Source: an uncultured Oscillospiraceae bacterium (GTDB lineage: Bacteria; Bacillota; Clostridia; Oscillospirales; Acutalibacteraceae). From it: a stretch of DNA of 29,327 nucleotides. Positions within the stretch are counted from its first letter, which is position 1, and every line of letters starts with the position of its first letter. Location: contig UQUZ01000032.1 in the NCBI GenBank assembly GCA_900544375.1, positions 1-29,327 of the forward strand. Reading direction: 5' to 3'. Below the pieces are notes generated by a model. It worked only from the letters and a program-made list of their open reading frames with translations, had not been told where the DNA came from and made no database searches. Both the position numbers and the translations under genes were made by a program. This document shows positions 6,837 through 14,908 of this stretch, one piece after another.

Positions 6837-7790
6837 ATGAGGCTGTTTGACCTGCACTGTGATACGATCGGAGAATGCTGGAAACAGAAAAAGGATCTCT
6901 TTGAAAACAACCTGCATCTTTCCTTGCAAAGGGGCAGCGCTTATGCGCCATGGCGGCAGGTTTTTGCCGTTTTTATCCCGGATTCCTGCCGCGGGGAGGC
7001 CGCTTGGAATTATTTTCAAGGCATTTACGATGATTTTTTGCACCAGCTTGAAACGCATAAAGACGCGGTTTCTTTTTGCCGCACCTCTGACGAGTTGGCC
7101 CGTGCGGAGCGGGAGGGGAAGTGCGCCGCAATTCTCAGTGTGGAAGGCGGCGCAGTGCTGGGCGGCAGGCTTGACCGCATTCAAAAGCTGCATGCTATGG
7201 GTGTCCGGTTGATCACCCTGACCTGGAACGGGGCCAATGAGCTGGGCTGCGGCTGTGGAAAACGGTGCGCGGGCGGGCTGACGCCGCTCGGCAAAGAAGC
7301 GGTGCGGGAAATGGAGCGCACCGGCGTCGCGGTGGACGTATCCCACCTGAGCAGGCGCGGGTTTAGGGATGTGGCAGGGCTTGCAAGGGCACCGTTTCTC
7401 GCATCGCATTCCAACTGTAATGCGGTTTACCGCCATCCCCGCAGCCTGACAGACCGGCAGATTGACTGCATCATTACACGCGGAGGGCTGATTGGGATTA
7501 ATCTATACCGGGCCTTTTTGGGCAGGCCGGGCAGCGCTGGCTTTGCGGCGGCGCACCGGCACATTCGGCATGTGCTGGAGCGCGGCGGAGAGCATGTGCT
7601 TGCGCTTGGCAGCGATTTTGACGGCTGCGAGCTGGAGCCTTGCTTTGCCGGGGTTGAAAAGCTGGAAGCATTTCAGGATTACCTGCTTGCGAACGGGATG
7701 CCCCAGGAGCAGGCTGACGCGCTGTTTTACAAAAATGCGGAAAAATTTTTTCAAACCCTTTTACAGCCGCAAACAGATATGTTAAAATAA
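6837..7790 (+). CDS. Membrane-dipeptidase-family (peptidase M19) dipeptidase
   Basis: A 317-residue zinc dipeptidase of the renal dipeptidase family, expected to hydrolyse dipeptides in the cytoplasm. It opens with MRLFDLHCDT (metal ligands His7 and Asp9). It continues with ILSVEGG (bridging Glu), AVDVSHLS and FLASHSNCNAVYRHPRSLTD (second-site His residues), and GSDFDG near the C-terminus. The family start favours the ATG at 6837 with AAAGGA 11 nt upstream. An ATG at 6825 overlaps that same site and would add MAIN. Transcription probably comes from upstream through the folded leader. A promoter for thrC lies within its last codons. Confidence 0.92.
   Translation: MRLFDLHCDTIGECWKQKKDLFENNLHLSLQRGSAYAPWRQVFAVFIPDSCRGEAAWNYFQGIYDDFLHQLETHKDAVSFCRTSDELARAEREGKCAAILSVEGGAVLGGRLDRIQKLHAMGVRLITLTWNGANELGCGCGKRCAGGLTPLGKEAVREMERTGVAVDVSHLSRRGFRDVAGLARAPFLASHSNCNAVYRHPRSLTDRQIDCIITRGGLIGINLYRAFLGRPGSAGFAAAHRHIRHVLERGGEHVLALGSDFDGCELEPCFAGVEKLEAFQDYLLANGMPQEQADALFYKNAEKFFQTLLQPQTDMLK
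7760..7788 (+). promoter_or_regulatory. Predicted sigma-A promoter of thrC inside the dipeptidase 3' end
   Basis: TTTACA (7760-7765), a 17-bp spacer and TAAAAT (7783-7788). The start would be near 7795, about 65 nt before the thrC start codon. Confidence 0.65.
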
Positions 7791-7861
7791 AATTATCAAT
7801 AGCCGATTTGATCAATGGGATGAATCAACGAAAAATATGTGTCAAAGTAAAGGGGTTTGAA

Positions 7862-9367
7862 ATGATGCTGTATACGAGCACAAGAAATAAAGCCGTGCAT
7901 GTTTCCTCCGCCCAGGCAATTGCGCAGGGGATTTCTGCTGAAGGGGGTCTGTTTGTTCCGGAGGAGATCCCAAAGCTTTCGATGGAGCAGATTGCCGCGC
8001 TTGCTCAGCTTGACTATATTGAGCGGGCAAAGGCAGTATTATCCCTCTACTTAACGGATTTTACGCCGGAAGAGCTGGATAGATGCGTTCGCGGCGCCTA
8101 TGCGCCGGGCAAATTCAGTTCCCCAAAAGTGGCGCCGCTTGTCCATCTGACGGAGGATATCCATGTGTTGGAGCTTTGGCGGGGGCCGACCTGTGCGTTT
8201 AAGGATATGGCGCTTCAGCTTTTGCCGCATTTGCTCACCGTTGCCGCTTCCAAAACGGCGGAGGGGAAAACAATCGTCATTCTGGTTGCTACCTCCGGAG
8301 ATACGGGCAAGGCTGCGTTGGAAGGGTTTAAGGATGTGCCCAATACCAAAATCCTCGTATTCTACCCGGAAGAGGGCGTAAGCCCCATGCAAAAGCTTCA
8401 GATGACAACGCAAGAGGGGGATAACGTCGGCGTTTGCGCAATCCACGGCAACTTTGACGACGCGCAGACCGGCGTGAAGGCGATCTTTACTGATCCGGCA
8501 ATCGCGGAGAAGTTAGCGCAAAAGAATATGATGTTCTCCTCTGCCAATTCGATCAACTGGGGCCGCCTCGTCCCGCAAATTGTCTATTACATCTCCGCCT
8601 ATTGTGACTTGCTTAAGGATGGCTCCATCGAGCTGGGCGATAAAATGAATGTAGTCGTCCCCACGGGCAATTTTGGCAATATCCTCGCTGCCTATTATGC
8701 GCGCAGGATGGGGCTGCCGATCCAAAAGCTGATCTGCGCTTCCAATGCGAATAATGTGCTGACAGATTTCCTCCAGACCGGGAAATATGACCGTAACCGC
8801 AGCTTTTATACCACAATGTCGCCTTCGATGGATATCCTCATCTCCAGCAATTTGGAGCGGTTGCTCTTTGATTTATGCGGTCAGGATGATGCGCAGGTGC
8901 GTGCGTGGATGGATAGCCTGAAACAGGATGGCTGCTATGATGTGGGCAGGTCCATGCTGAATAAACTCAAAACGCTTTTTGCGGCTGGTTGCTGTAATGA
9001 TAGCCGCACGAAGATGACGATCCGTGAAACCTACAATAATACCCACTATCTTTGCGATACGCATACAGCTGTAGCTGTAGACGTATGTAAACAATACCTG
9101 CTGCGCACAGGAGATAATACGCCGGTGCTGATCGCTTCCACAGCAAATCCCTTTAAATTCTCTGCAAGCGTGCTGTCCGCCGTCGGGAATGGGCAGGTGG
9201 AGAGCAGCGATGAATTCGGCATGGTACAGGAGCTTTCCAGTCTTACAGGCGAGCAGGTGCCGCCGCAGCTTGCAGGCCTTGCGCAGAAAAAACAGCGTTT
9301 TACCAAGGTTTGTGAACGGGATGAGATGAAAAACGTGGTTTATGAGATGCTCGGCATCGAGTCATAA
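7862..9367 (+). CDS. thrC: Threonine synthase
   Basis: A 501-residue PLP enzyme that converts O-phosphohomoserine to threonine. The N-terminal LYTSTRNKAVHVSSAQAIAQ and GGLFVPEEIP segments are typical. The PLP lysine is Lys114 in GPTCAFKDMALQLLP, followed by ATSGDTGKAALEGF and the PTGNFGNILA phosphate-binding loop. The length fits the long (clostridial/fungal) subgroup. AAAGGGG precedes the ATG at 7862 by 6 nt (the second ATG at 7865 is also possible); further upstream codons lack a ribosome binding site. The gene has its own promoter and a large terminator, so it can be transcribed alone. Confidence 0.96.
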   Translation: MMLYTSTRNKAVHVSSAQAIAQGISAEGGLFVPEEIPKLSMEQIAALAQLDYIERAKAVLSLYLTDFTPEELDRCVRGAYAPGKFSSPKVAPLVHLTEDIHVLELWRGPTCAFKDMALQLLPHLLTVAASKTAEGKTIVILVATSGDTGKAALEGFKDVPNTKILVFYPEEGVSPMQKLQMTTQEGDNVGVCAIHGNFDDAQTGVKAIFTDPAIAEKLAQKNMMFSSANSINWGRLVPQIVYYISAYCDLLKDGSIELGDKMNVVVPTGNFGNILAAYYARRMGLPIQKLICASNANNVLTDFLQTGKYDRNRSFYTTMSPSMDILISSNLERLLFDLCGQDDAQVRAWMDSLKQDGCYDVGRSMLNKLKTLFAAGCCNDSRTKMTIRETYNNTHYLCDTHTAVAVDVCKQYLLRTGDNTPVLIASTANPFKFSASVLSAVGNGQVESSDEFGMVQELSSLTGEQVPPQLAGLAQKKQRFTKVCERDEMKNVVYEMLGIES

Positions 9368-9373
9368 TAGACG

Positions 9374-9440
9374 AAGAAGCGGAAATAAGGCTGCTGCAAA
9401 AATTTTGCAGCAGCCTCGCGCGCTTCTTGTTTGTTTTTTT
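9374..9440 (+). terminator. Long two-tier intrinsic terminator after thrC
   Basis: An outer helix AAGAAGCG (9374-9381) with CGCTTCTT (9421-9428) encloses a perfect 13-bp inner inverted repeat (9389-9401 with 9403-9415). It is followed by a T-rich tract to 9440. The inner arms belong to the GCTGCTGCAA-type hairpin family also seen at 14201, 21503 and 23725. Confidence 0.82.
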
Positions 9441-9615
9441 ACTGCATGCCGCCATCCGGCTCGTAAGTCGCGCACTCCGTCTCAGACGAACAGCACGCGT
9501 TGCGCGGCCCAACCTGAATCTTGCCGGCCATGCACTTGGTCTTGCCATCGTGATATACGCAGCTCGTCACGCTGCAATCGATATCGCTGATTTCCTTGAT
9601 GTGTTCCTTACCCAT
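9439..9615 (-). CDS. DUF1540 domain protein, small and Cys-rich
   Basis: A 58-residue protein with six cysteines: DIDCSVTSCVYHDGKTKC in the N-terminal half, then the ACCSSETEC segment near the C-terminus. The arrangement matches DUF1540, found mainly in Clostridia; a metal-binding role is plausible but unproven. ATG at 9615 has a perfect AAAGGAGG 7 nt upstream. The same frame runs far upstream without such a site, so the long version (to 10257) is rejected because it is antisense to a metallophosphoesterase. The stop codon overlaps the T-tract of the convergent thrC terminator. Confidence 0.88.
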   Translation of the reverse strand: MGKEHIKEISDIDCSVTSCVYHDGKTKCMAGKIQVGPRNACCSSETECATYEPDGGMQ

Positions 9616-9800
9616 CGTAACGCCTCCTTTCGCGGCGCTTTCCGCGCCCGGATTTATCTTTTGCATCCTTTGGCTTTCTATGCGGAGCAAAGCGGCGGGA
9701 AAAACATGAATCGCCTTGTTACAGGGCTGAAGGCGAATCGGTATTTTTTGGATATAAAAATTTTGTGGATATGAATTTGGAAAGATTGGAGGGGAACGCA

Positions 9801-10517
9801 ATGTCGCTGTTTGCCATCGCGGACCCGCACCTGTCCCTAGACGCTGATAAATCCATGGAGGTTTTCCGCGGCTGGCAGGATTATGTGGCGCGGCTGGAGG
9901 CAAACTGGCGCGCTGTAGTAGGCGAGGAAGATACAGTTGTGATCGCAGGAGATCTTTCGTGGGGGATGTCCCTCGCTGGAGCGCTGCGGGATATGCAGTT
10001 TTTGCATTCTCTGCCGGGAAGAAAGCTTTTGCTAAAAGGCAACCACGATTATTGGTGGTCAACGCGCCGAAAAATGGATACCTTTTTTGAAGAGCATGGG
10101 CTTCACTCGCTTCAGATCGTCCATAACGATGCCGCTTTGGTGGAGGGAATTGCTGTGTGCGGCACGCGCGGCTGGTTTTTTGATGCGGAAGAGGACGCCG
10201 ACAAAAAAGTAGTGCTGCGTGAGGCAGGCAGGCTTCGTACCTCCATTCAGGCGGCAAAGGCGCTTGGCGGTGAGCCGGTGGCGTTCCTGCACTATCCGCC
10301 CGTGACGCAGTCAGCTCGGTGCGAGGAAATGATGCGGGTTCTGGAGGACGAGGGAATCCGGCGCTGTTATTACGGCCATCTGCATGGACCGGCTACGCGT
10401 GCAGCAGTGACAGGCGAGCGGGAAGGGATTCGTTTTTCACTGATTTCTGCCGATTATTTGAGCTTTTGCCCAAAGTTGGTGCCTGCTGGGCTGGAGGGAG
10501 ATGCTTCCTCTACATAG
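9801..10517 (+). CDS. Metallophosphoesterase (COG1768-type predicted phosphohydrolase)
   Basis: A 238-residue calcineurin-like phosphoesterase with all five metal-binding motifs: IADPHL (D-x-H) at the N-terminus, VVIAGDLSWG, LLKGNHDYWW, FLHYPPV and CYYGHLHG. These coordinate two metal ions for phosphoester hydrolysis. The substrate cannot be told from sequence. ATG at 9801 follows GGAGGGG at a good distance; the upstream in-frame start at 9765 lacks one. It is divergent from the DUF1540 gene, with about 185 bp between them and no clear promoter seen on either strand. Confidence 0.92.
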   Translation: MSLFAIADPHLSLDADKSMEVFRGWQDYVARLEANWRAVVGEEDTVVIAGDLSWGMSLAGALRDMQFLHSLPGRKLLLKGNHDYWWSTRRKMDTFFEEHGLHSLQIVHNDAALVEGIAVCGTRGWFFDAEEDADKKVVLREAGRLRTSIQAAKALGGEPVAFLHYPPVTQSARCEEMMRVLEDEGIRRCYYGHLHGPATRAAVTGEREGIRFSLISADYLSFCPKLVPAGLEGDASST

Positions 10518-10607
10518 TGTCTCCAATCAACCATTTTGAAAGCCCGGAAGAATTCGGGCAAGGATTCATGAAGAATTTGTAAAGAATTTCAGATTTTAAA
10601 AAAAAAC

Positions 10608-10636
10608 TGGAAATTGCAGCATGTATCTGCTATAAT
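10608..10636 (+). promoter_or_regulatory. Predicted promoter of tig
   Basis: TGGAAA (10608-10613), a 17-bp spacer and a perfect TATAAT (10631-10636) preceded by an extended -10 TGC. Transcription would start near 10643, about 36 nt before the start codon. Confidence 0.75.
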
Positions 10637-10678
10637 AACTTAGTTAAACTGCAACAGATGTACAGGAGGAAAATTAAG

Positions 10679-12028
10679 ATGAGTTTAAAAACAGCGACCA
10701 AATTGGAAGAGGCCGGTGTATACGAGCTGGAAGTAACGGTTGACGCCGCGACGTTTGAGGACGCTGTCAACAAAGCGTATCTCAAGCAGAGAAAGAATAT
10801 CACCGTTCATGGCTTCCGCAAGGGGAAAGCTCCCCGTGCATTTATTGAGCGCGTTTATGGCCCTGAGGTGTTTTATGAGGATGCGATCGAGGCGGTTTAT
10901 CCGCAGGCGGTCAAAGAGGCTGTGGAAGAGTCCAGCCTGAAAACGGTTTATGAGCCCTATGAACCTAAAGTGGAGGAGATGGGTAAGGACGGCGCTCTGA
11001 TTAAGGTAAAGGTTGCCGTGAAGCCTGAAGTGGAGCTGGGCGAATATAAAGGCTTGGAGGCGGAGAAACCGGCCGTTGAGGTGAAAGATGAAGAAGTCGA
11101 TGAGGAAATCGAGAAGATGCGCGAGCGCAATGCGCGTTACATCAGCGTGGAGGATCGTGCCGCGCAGGATGGCGATCTGGCTGTGATTGATTTTGAAGGC
11201 TTTGTGGACGGCGTCGCTTTTGAAGGCGGTAAGGGTGAAAATTACGACCTGACGCTCGGTTCCCATCAGTTTATTCCCGGCTTTGAGGAGCAGGTGGTAG
11301 GCCACAGTGCTGGCGAAGAGTTTGACATCAACGTTACCTTCCCGGAAGAATATGCCGAGGAGCTCAAGGGAAAGGACGCCACCTTTAAGATTAAGCTTCA
11401 TGAGATCAAGCAGAAAGAGCTGCCGGAGCTGGATGATGAGTTTGTCAAGGATGTCAGTGAGTTCGACACGCTCGATGAGCTGAAGGCGGATACCAAAAAG
11501 AAGATGCTCGATCATAAGCAGGAGCATGCGGATGAAGATTTTGAGCATGCGGTTCTCGATCAGCTTCCCGCGCTGGTAACGGCGGAAATTCCGCAGTTGA
11601 TGTTTGATCGTGCGGCGCAGGAGGAGTTTGATGAATTCAATTACCGCTTGCAGTCGCAGGGCATTGATTTTGACACCTACCTCAACTACACGGGCATGGA
11701 GCGCGACGCGATGATGGCCATGTACCGCGAGCAGGCGGAGACGAATGTGAAGACCCGTCTCGCGCTGGAAAAGATCGTGGAGCTTGAGCAGATTGAGCCG
11801 GCCGAGGATGAGATAGAGGCGGAATATGCAAAGCTCGCTGAGAATTATAAGATGGATATCGACAAGATCAAGGGCGTGATCCCTGCCGCCGACATCAAGG
11901 CGAACCTTGCCATGCGCAAAGCAATTGACCTGCTCAAGGAGCATTCTGTCGCTAAGAAAAAAAAGGCGACCCGCAAGAAAAAAGCCGCAACGGAAGAGAA
12001 ACCAGCTGAGGAGCCGAAAGCGGAATAA
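10679..12028 (+). CDS. tig: Trigger factor
   Basis: A 449-residue ribosome-associated chaperone with peptidyl-prolyl isomerase activity. The three domains are in order: a ribosome-binding domain with the GFRKGKAPR signature (about residues 44-52), an FKBP-type isomerase domain (about residues 150-235, DGDLAVIDFEGFVDG through FDINVTFPEEY), and the helical C-terminal substrate-binding domain. It ends with an unusual Lys-Ala-Glu-rich tail (KKKKATRKKKAATEEKPAEE) that is probably disordered. ATG at 10679 has AGGAGGA 8 nt upstream. It heads the conserved tig-clpP-clpX order, linking folding of new chains to proteolysis. Confidence 0.97.
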   Translation: MSLKTATKLEEAGVYELEVTVDAATFEDAVNKAYLKQRKNITVHGFRKGKAPRAFIERVYGPEVFYEDAIEAVYPQAVKEAVEESSLKTVYEPYEPKVEEMGKDGALIKVKVAVKPEVELGEYKGLEAEKPAVEVKDEEVDEEIEKMRERNARYISVEDRAAQDGDLAVIDFEGFVDGVAFEGGKGENYDLTLGSHQFIPGFEEQVVGHSAGEEFDINVTFPEEYAEELKGKDATFKIKLHEIKQKELPELDDEFVKDVSEFDTLDELKADTKKKMLDHKQEHADEDFEHAVLDQLPALVTAEIPQLMFDRAAQEEFDEFNYRLQSQGIDFDTYLNYTGMERDAMMAMYREQAETNVKTRLALEKIVELEQIEPAEDEIEAEYAKLAENYKMDIDKIKGVIPAADIKANLAMRKAIDLLKEHSVAKKKKATRKKKAATEEKPAEEPKAE

Positions 12029-12049
12029 TTTTGACTCGGCGTTTAAAGC

Positions 12050-12089
12050 GCGCGCCGCCTGTGCAATACTAAAGGCATATGCGGCGCGC
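12050..12089 (+). other. GC-rich hairpin between tig and clpP
   Basis: A perfect 9-bp stem (12050-12058 with 12081-12089) encloses a 22-nt loop. No T-run follows directly. A second, imperfect stem (12108-12114 with 12124-12130) is followed by T-rich DNA. Together they may reduce read-through. No CIRCE or CtsR-type operator was found in the 233-bp gap. Confidence 0.45.
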
Positions 12090-12261
12090 CTATTCGAAAA
12101 AGTAATTGCGAGCCATTCGATGTGGCCCGCATTTTGCGCATTTTTTGGCACAAAGCGTGCTGTTTCGATGCGTATGCTTTTGCAAACACAGGCGTCAGTG
12201 GATTGGGCGAAATCCTCTGCACTGATGTAATCCATGACACAATTAAAGGGGGATCTTTCCT

Positions 12262-12843
12262 ATGAGCTTAGTACCAATGGTAGTCGAGCAGACCAGCAGG
12301 GGAGAAAGGCAGTTCGATATTTTTTCCCGCTTGCTCAACGACCGCATCATTGTGCTCTGCGATGAGGTCAATCAAACGACTGCAAGCTTGGTGGTAGCGC
12401 AGATGCTGTTCCTGGAAGGGCAGGATTCCGAAAAGGATATCAGCTTTTATATCAACAGCCCGGGCGGCTCCGTAACAGATGGGCTTGCAATTTACGATAC
12501 CATGCAGTATATCAAATGCGATGTTTCCACTATCTGCATGGGCATGGCGGCGAGCATGGGCGCATTCCTGCTTGCAGCCGGCGCAAAGGGTAAGCGCCTT
12601 GCGCTGCCCAATAGCGAAGTGATGATCCATCAGCCCTCTGGCGGCATGCAGGGGCAGGCGACGGATATGGAGATCACAACCCGCCATATTATCAAAACCA
12701 AGGAGCGCCTCAATAAAATCCTGGCCGCCAATACAGGCAAGCCCTATGACGTGATCTGCCAGGATACGGAGCGCGATAACTTTATGAGCGCACAGGAAGC
12801 GCTCGAATACGGCCTGGTTGACCGTATCATTGAGCACAGGTAA
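12262..12843 (+). CDS. clpP: ATP-dependent Clp protease proteolytic subunit
   Basis: A 193-residue serine peptidase that forms the tetradecameric degradation chamber with ClpX. The catalytic triad is complete: Ser98 (GMAASMGAFLL), His123 (MIHQPSGG) and Asp172 (ERDNFMSA). The conserved FYINSPGGSVTDGLAIYDTM segment precedes them. AAAGGGGG lies upstream of the ATG. The start MSLVPMVVEQTSRGER matches the usual mature N-terminus closely, so little or no propeptide is expected. clpX follows after 28 bp. Confidence 0.97.
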   Translation: MSLVPMVVEQTSRGERQFDIFSRLLNDRIIVLCDEVNQTTASLVVAQMLFLEGQDSEKDISFYINSPGGSVTDGLAIYDTMQYIKCDVSTICMGMAASMGAFLLAAGAKGKRLALPNSEVMIHQPSGGMQGQATDMEITTRHIIKTKERLNKILAANTGKPYDVICQDTERDNFMSAQEALEYGLVDRIIEHR

Positions 12844-12871
12844 TTGCTTTTACCGGGGAGGTATTGCACGA

Positions 12872-14185
12872 ATGCCAAGAGATGATGACAACAGTCAGAA
12901 GGGTGTACGCTGCTCCTTCTGCAATAAAACGCAGGATCAGGTGGATACGCTGGTCGCAGGGCCGGGCGTTTTCATCTGCAACGAGTGTGTGGAGCTTTGC
13001 CGGGAGGTCATTGAGGATGAGGACCGCCCGCACCGCCACGGTGGGAGGGACGACGCGAATTTTACCCTTCCCACGCCGGAGGAGCTGAAAGATCAGCTCG
13101 ACGAATATGTGATCGGGCAGGAGCAGGCAAAAATCGCGCTGAGCGTGGCTGTTTATAACCACTATAAACGCATTTATTTCGGCAAGGGTGCGGATGTGGA
13201 AATCCAAAAGAGCAATGTTTTGCTCCTGGGCCCCACAGGCGTTGGCAAAACGATGCTTGCGCAGACGCTGGCCCGGATTCTTAACGTGCCGTTTGCCATT
13301 GCGGATGCGACAACGCTCACAGAGGCGGGCTATGTCGGCGAGGATGTAGAAAATATCCTCCTGCGGCTGATCCAAGCGGCGGATTACGATATTGAGCGCG
13401 CGGAGCACGGCATTATCTATGTGGATGAGATCGACAAGATTTCCCGCAAAAGCGAAAACACTTCAATTACGCGCGACGTCAGCGGTGAGGGCGTGCAGCA
13501 AGCGCTGCTGAAAATCCTGGAGGGCACGGTTTCCAATGTTCCGCCGCAGGGCGGACGCAAGCATCCGCAGCAGGAGTTTATCCAAATTGATACCTCGAAT
13601 ATCTTATTCATCTGCGGCGGCGCCTTTGATGGAATCGAAAAAATCGTTGAAAACCGGATGGGAAATTCCTCCCTCGGTTTTGAAGCGACAATCCGCGGCA
13701 AGAAAGATATGGAGCTTTCCACGATCATGGAAAAGGTCATCCATCAGGATTTGGTCAAATTCGGCCTGATTCCGGAGCTGGTTGGCCGTATGCCGGTGAT
13801 CACGGCGTTGCATGCATTGGATCGGGAGGCGCTTGTGCGCATTCTCACAGAGCCGAAAAATGCGGTGATTAAGCAGTATAAAAAGCTGTTTGAGATGGAT
13901 CATGTGGAGCTCGATTTTGATAAAGACGCGCTGGATGCAATTGCAGACCAGACGCTGGAAAAGGAGACGGGAGCTCGTGGCTTGCGCTCCATCATGGAGA
14001 AGTTGCTCACGCCGATTATGTATACAATCCCTTCGGATTATACGATTGAGCGCGTGCAGATTACGGCGGCTTACGTCAAGGATAACCAGCCGCCCCTGAT
14101 CGAAAAGAACCCTAATCGCAAGCCTGTCCGGCTCAAGGCCGCCACGGTGGTGGAAAAGCCGAGGCCGCGTTCTTCTGCGGTTTAA
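12872..14185 (+). CDS. clpX: ATP-dependent Clp protease ATP-binding subunit ClpX
   Basis: A 437-residue AAA+ unfoldase that delivers substrates to ClpP. The N-terminal zinc finger uses Cys14, Cys17, Cys36 and Cys39. Walker A is GPTGVGKT (residues 120-127) and Walker B YVDEID (183-188). The ClpP-docking loop carries LGF (268-270) in place of the IGF form. The C-terminal small domain with ETGARGLRSIMEK is intact. ATG at 12872 has GGGGAGG upstream and gives the family N-terminus; the earlier in-frame codon at 12818 lies inside clpP. Almost certainly co-transcribed with clpP. Confidence 0.97.
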   Translation: MPRDDDNSQKGVRCSFCNKTQDQVDTLVAGPGVFICNECVELCREVIEDEDRPHRHGGRDDANFTLPTPEELKDQLDEYVIGQEQAKIALSVAVYNHYKRIYFGKGADVEIQKSNVLLLGPTGVGKTMLAQTLARILNVPFAIADATTLTEAGYVGEDVENILLRLIQAADYDIERAEHGIIYVDEIDKISRKSENTSITRDVSGEGVQQALLKILEGTVSNVPPQGGRKHPQQEFIQIDTSNILFICGGAFDGIEKIVENRMGNSSLGFEATIRGKKDMELSTIMEKVIHQDLVKFGLIPELVGRMPVITALHALDREALVRILTEPKNAVIKQYKKLFEMDHVELDFDKDALDAIADQTLEKETGARGLRSIMEKLLTPIMYTIPSDYTIERVQITAAYVKDNQPPLIEKNPNRKPVRLKAATVVEKPRPRSSAV

Positions 14186-14200
14186 CGGTTTTGTAAAGGC

Positions 14201-14237
14201 GGGCTGCTGCAAGGTGCAAAGCGTTTTGCGGCAGCCC
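14201..14237 (+). terminator. Terminator hairpin after clpX (repeat-family member)
   Basis: A 12-bp stem (14201-14212 with 14226-14237, one T-G pair) is followed only by AT-rich DNA. A second hairpin ATTTTCCC/GGGAAAAT (14257-14279) lies just downstream. The sequence resembles the hairpin at 23725-23763 beyond the stem, including the ACGGTTTT lead-in. Confidence 0.6.
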
Positions 14238-14284
14238 TTATGGAAATAAATTTAATATTTTCCCGTTATAAGGGAAAATAAGGC

Positions 14285-14313
14285 TTGACGGAAGCCGTGG
14301 ATTGTGATAAAAT
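14285..14313 (+). promoter_or_regulatory. Near-consensus promoter of the tRNA cluster
   Basis: TTGACG (14285-14290), a 17-bp spacer and TAAAAT (14308-14313). The start would be near 14320, about 39 nt before the first tRNA. Confidence 0.85.
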
Positions 14314-14358
14314 AACTCCCGTCGCTTGAAGGCTCTATCTGCTTCCTAGTGTTGATAT

Positions 14359-14432
14359 GCGGGCGTAGTTCAGTGCCAGAACGCCGGCCTTCCCGGCCGG
14401 AGAGGTGGGTTCAATTCCTGCCACCCGCTCCA
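14359..14432 (+). tRNA. Unusual tRNA-Gly (UCC anticodon by geometry)
   Basis: 74 nt with encoded CCA, and the overall sequence matches its canonical neighbour. It departs at several places. Pair 6-67 is C-A. The D-loop AGTGCCA has C where G19 should be, so the G19-C56 contact is lost. Positions 15 and 48 are G and G instead of a Levitt pair. The anticodon loop is CTTCCCG, with C37 and a possible C32-G38 pair in place of the usual A37. The T-stem has adjacent U-G and G-U pairs at 50-64 and 51-63. Read strictly, the anticodon is UCC. It may be a tRNA specialised for a non-translational role, a low-efficiency tRNA, or a decaying gene. Confidence 0.8.
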
Positions 14433-14472
14433 TTTTCTTTCCGAATCCCGGCGCACGCGGGAAGGCTTTTGT

Positions 14473-14546
14473 GCGGGTGTAGTTCAATGGCAGAATCCCA
14501 GCCTTCCAAGCTGGTTGTGTGGGTTCGATTCCCATCACCCGCTCCA
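14473..14546 (+). tRNA. tRNA-Gly (UCC)
   Basis: A canonical 74-nt cloverleaf with encoded CCA: 7-bp acceptor GCGGGTG/CACCCGC, D-loop with G18 G19, anticodon loop CTTCCAA (UCC) and T-loop TTCGATT. It reads GGA codons, with wobble to other GGN. Confidence 0.96.
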
Positions 14547-14563
14547 GTTTTCTCTTTCTTTAT

Positions 14564-14640
<77 letters not shown>

Positions 14641-14645
14641 ATTAT

Positions 14646-14723
14646 GGTGGGTATAGCTCAGCTGGTTAGAGTGCCAGGTTGTGGCCCTGGAGGTCGTCGG
14701 TTCGAACCCGATTACCCACCCCA
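14646..14723 (+). tRNA. tRNA-His (GUG)
   Basis: Acceptor GTGGGTA/TACCCAC with the extra G-1 (14646) opposite C73, the hallmark of tRNA-His. The anticodon loop TTGTGGC gives GUG. CCA is encoded. Confidence 0.95.
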
Positions 14724-14735
14724 TTTGATGATTCC

Positions 14736-14764
14736 ATACGCAAGGCGAAAGCTTTGCGTATTTT
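14736..14764 (+). terminator. Hairpin with T-run between tRNA-His and tRNA-Gln
   Basis: An 11-bp stem with a GAAA loop (14736-14761, one G-U pair) ends in TTTT. It may be partial termination or a processing hairpin inside the tRNA transcript. Confidence 0.6.
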
Positions 14765-14796
14765 GGTATCAGCGTAAGAAGCGTAAAATAAAATAT

Positions 14797-14871
14797 TGGG
14801 GTGTAGCCAAGGGGTAAGGCAACGGACTTTGACTCCGTCATCCGCTGGTTCGAATCCAGCCATCCCAGCCA
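14797..14871 (+). tRNA. tRNA-Gln (UUG)
   Basis: A 75-nt cloverleaf with acceptor TGGGGTG/CATCCCA. The anticodon loop CTTTGAC gives UUG, for CAA codons. CCA is encoded. It is the last gene of the cluster. Confidence 0.95.
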
Positions 14872-14872
14872 T

Positions 14873-14908
14873 AACTGCGGTGTGCAATTTGCGCACCGCA
14901 GTTTTTTT
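14873..14908 (+). terminator. Terminator of the tRNA cluster
   Basis: A 12-13-bp stem (14873-14885 with 14891-14903, one T-G pair), an AATTT loop and seven T. It starts two bases after the last tRNA. Confidence 0.92.

Noticed and set aside
9616..10257. N-terminal extension of the DUF1540 frame
   Set aside because: The extension runs antisense to the metallophosphoesterase, and the ATG at 9615 has a perfect ribosome binding site and the right family length.
10685..12235. A 516-codon minus-strand open frame opposite tig
   Set aside because: It mirrors trigger factor codons and encodes a Leu/His/Arg-rich product with no domain.
12029..12261. Heat-shock operators (CIRCE or CtsR box) upstream of clpP
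   Set aside because: Neither the TTAGCACTC/GAGTGCTAA pair nor a CtsR heptad repeat is present. Only hairpins are seen.
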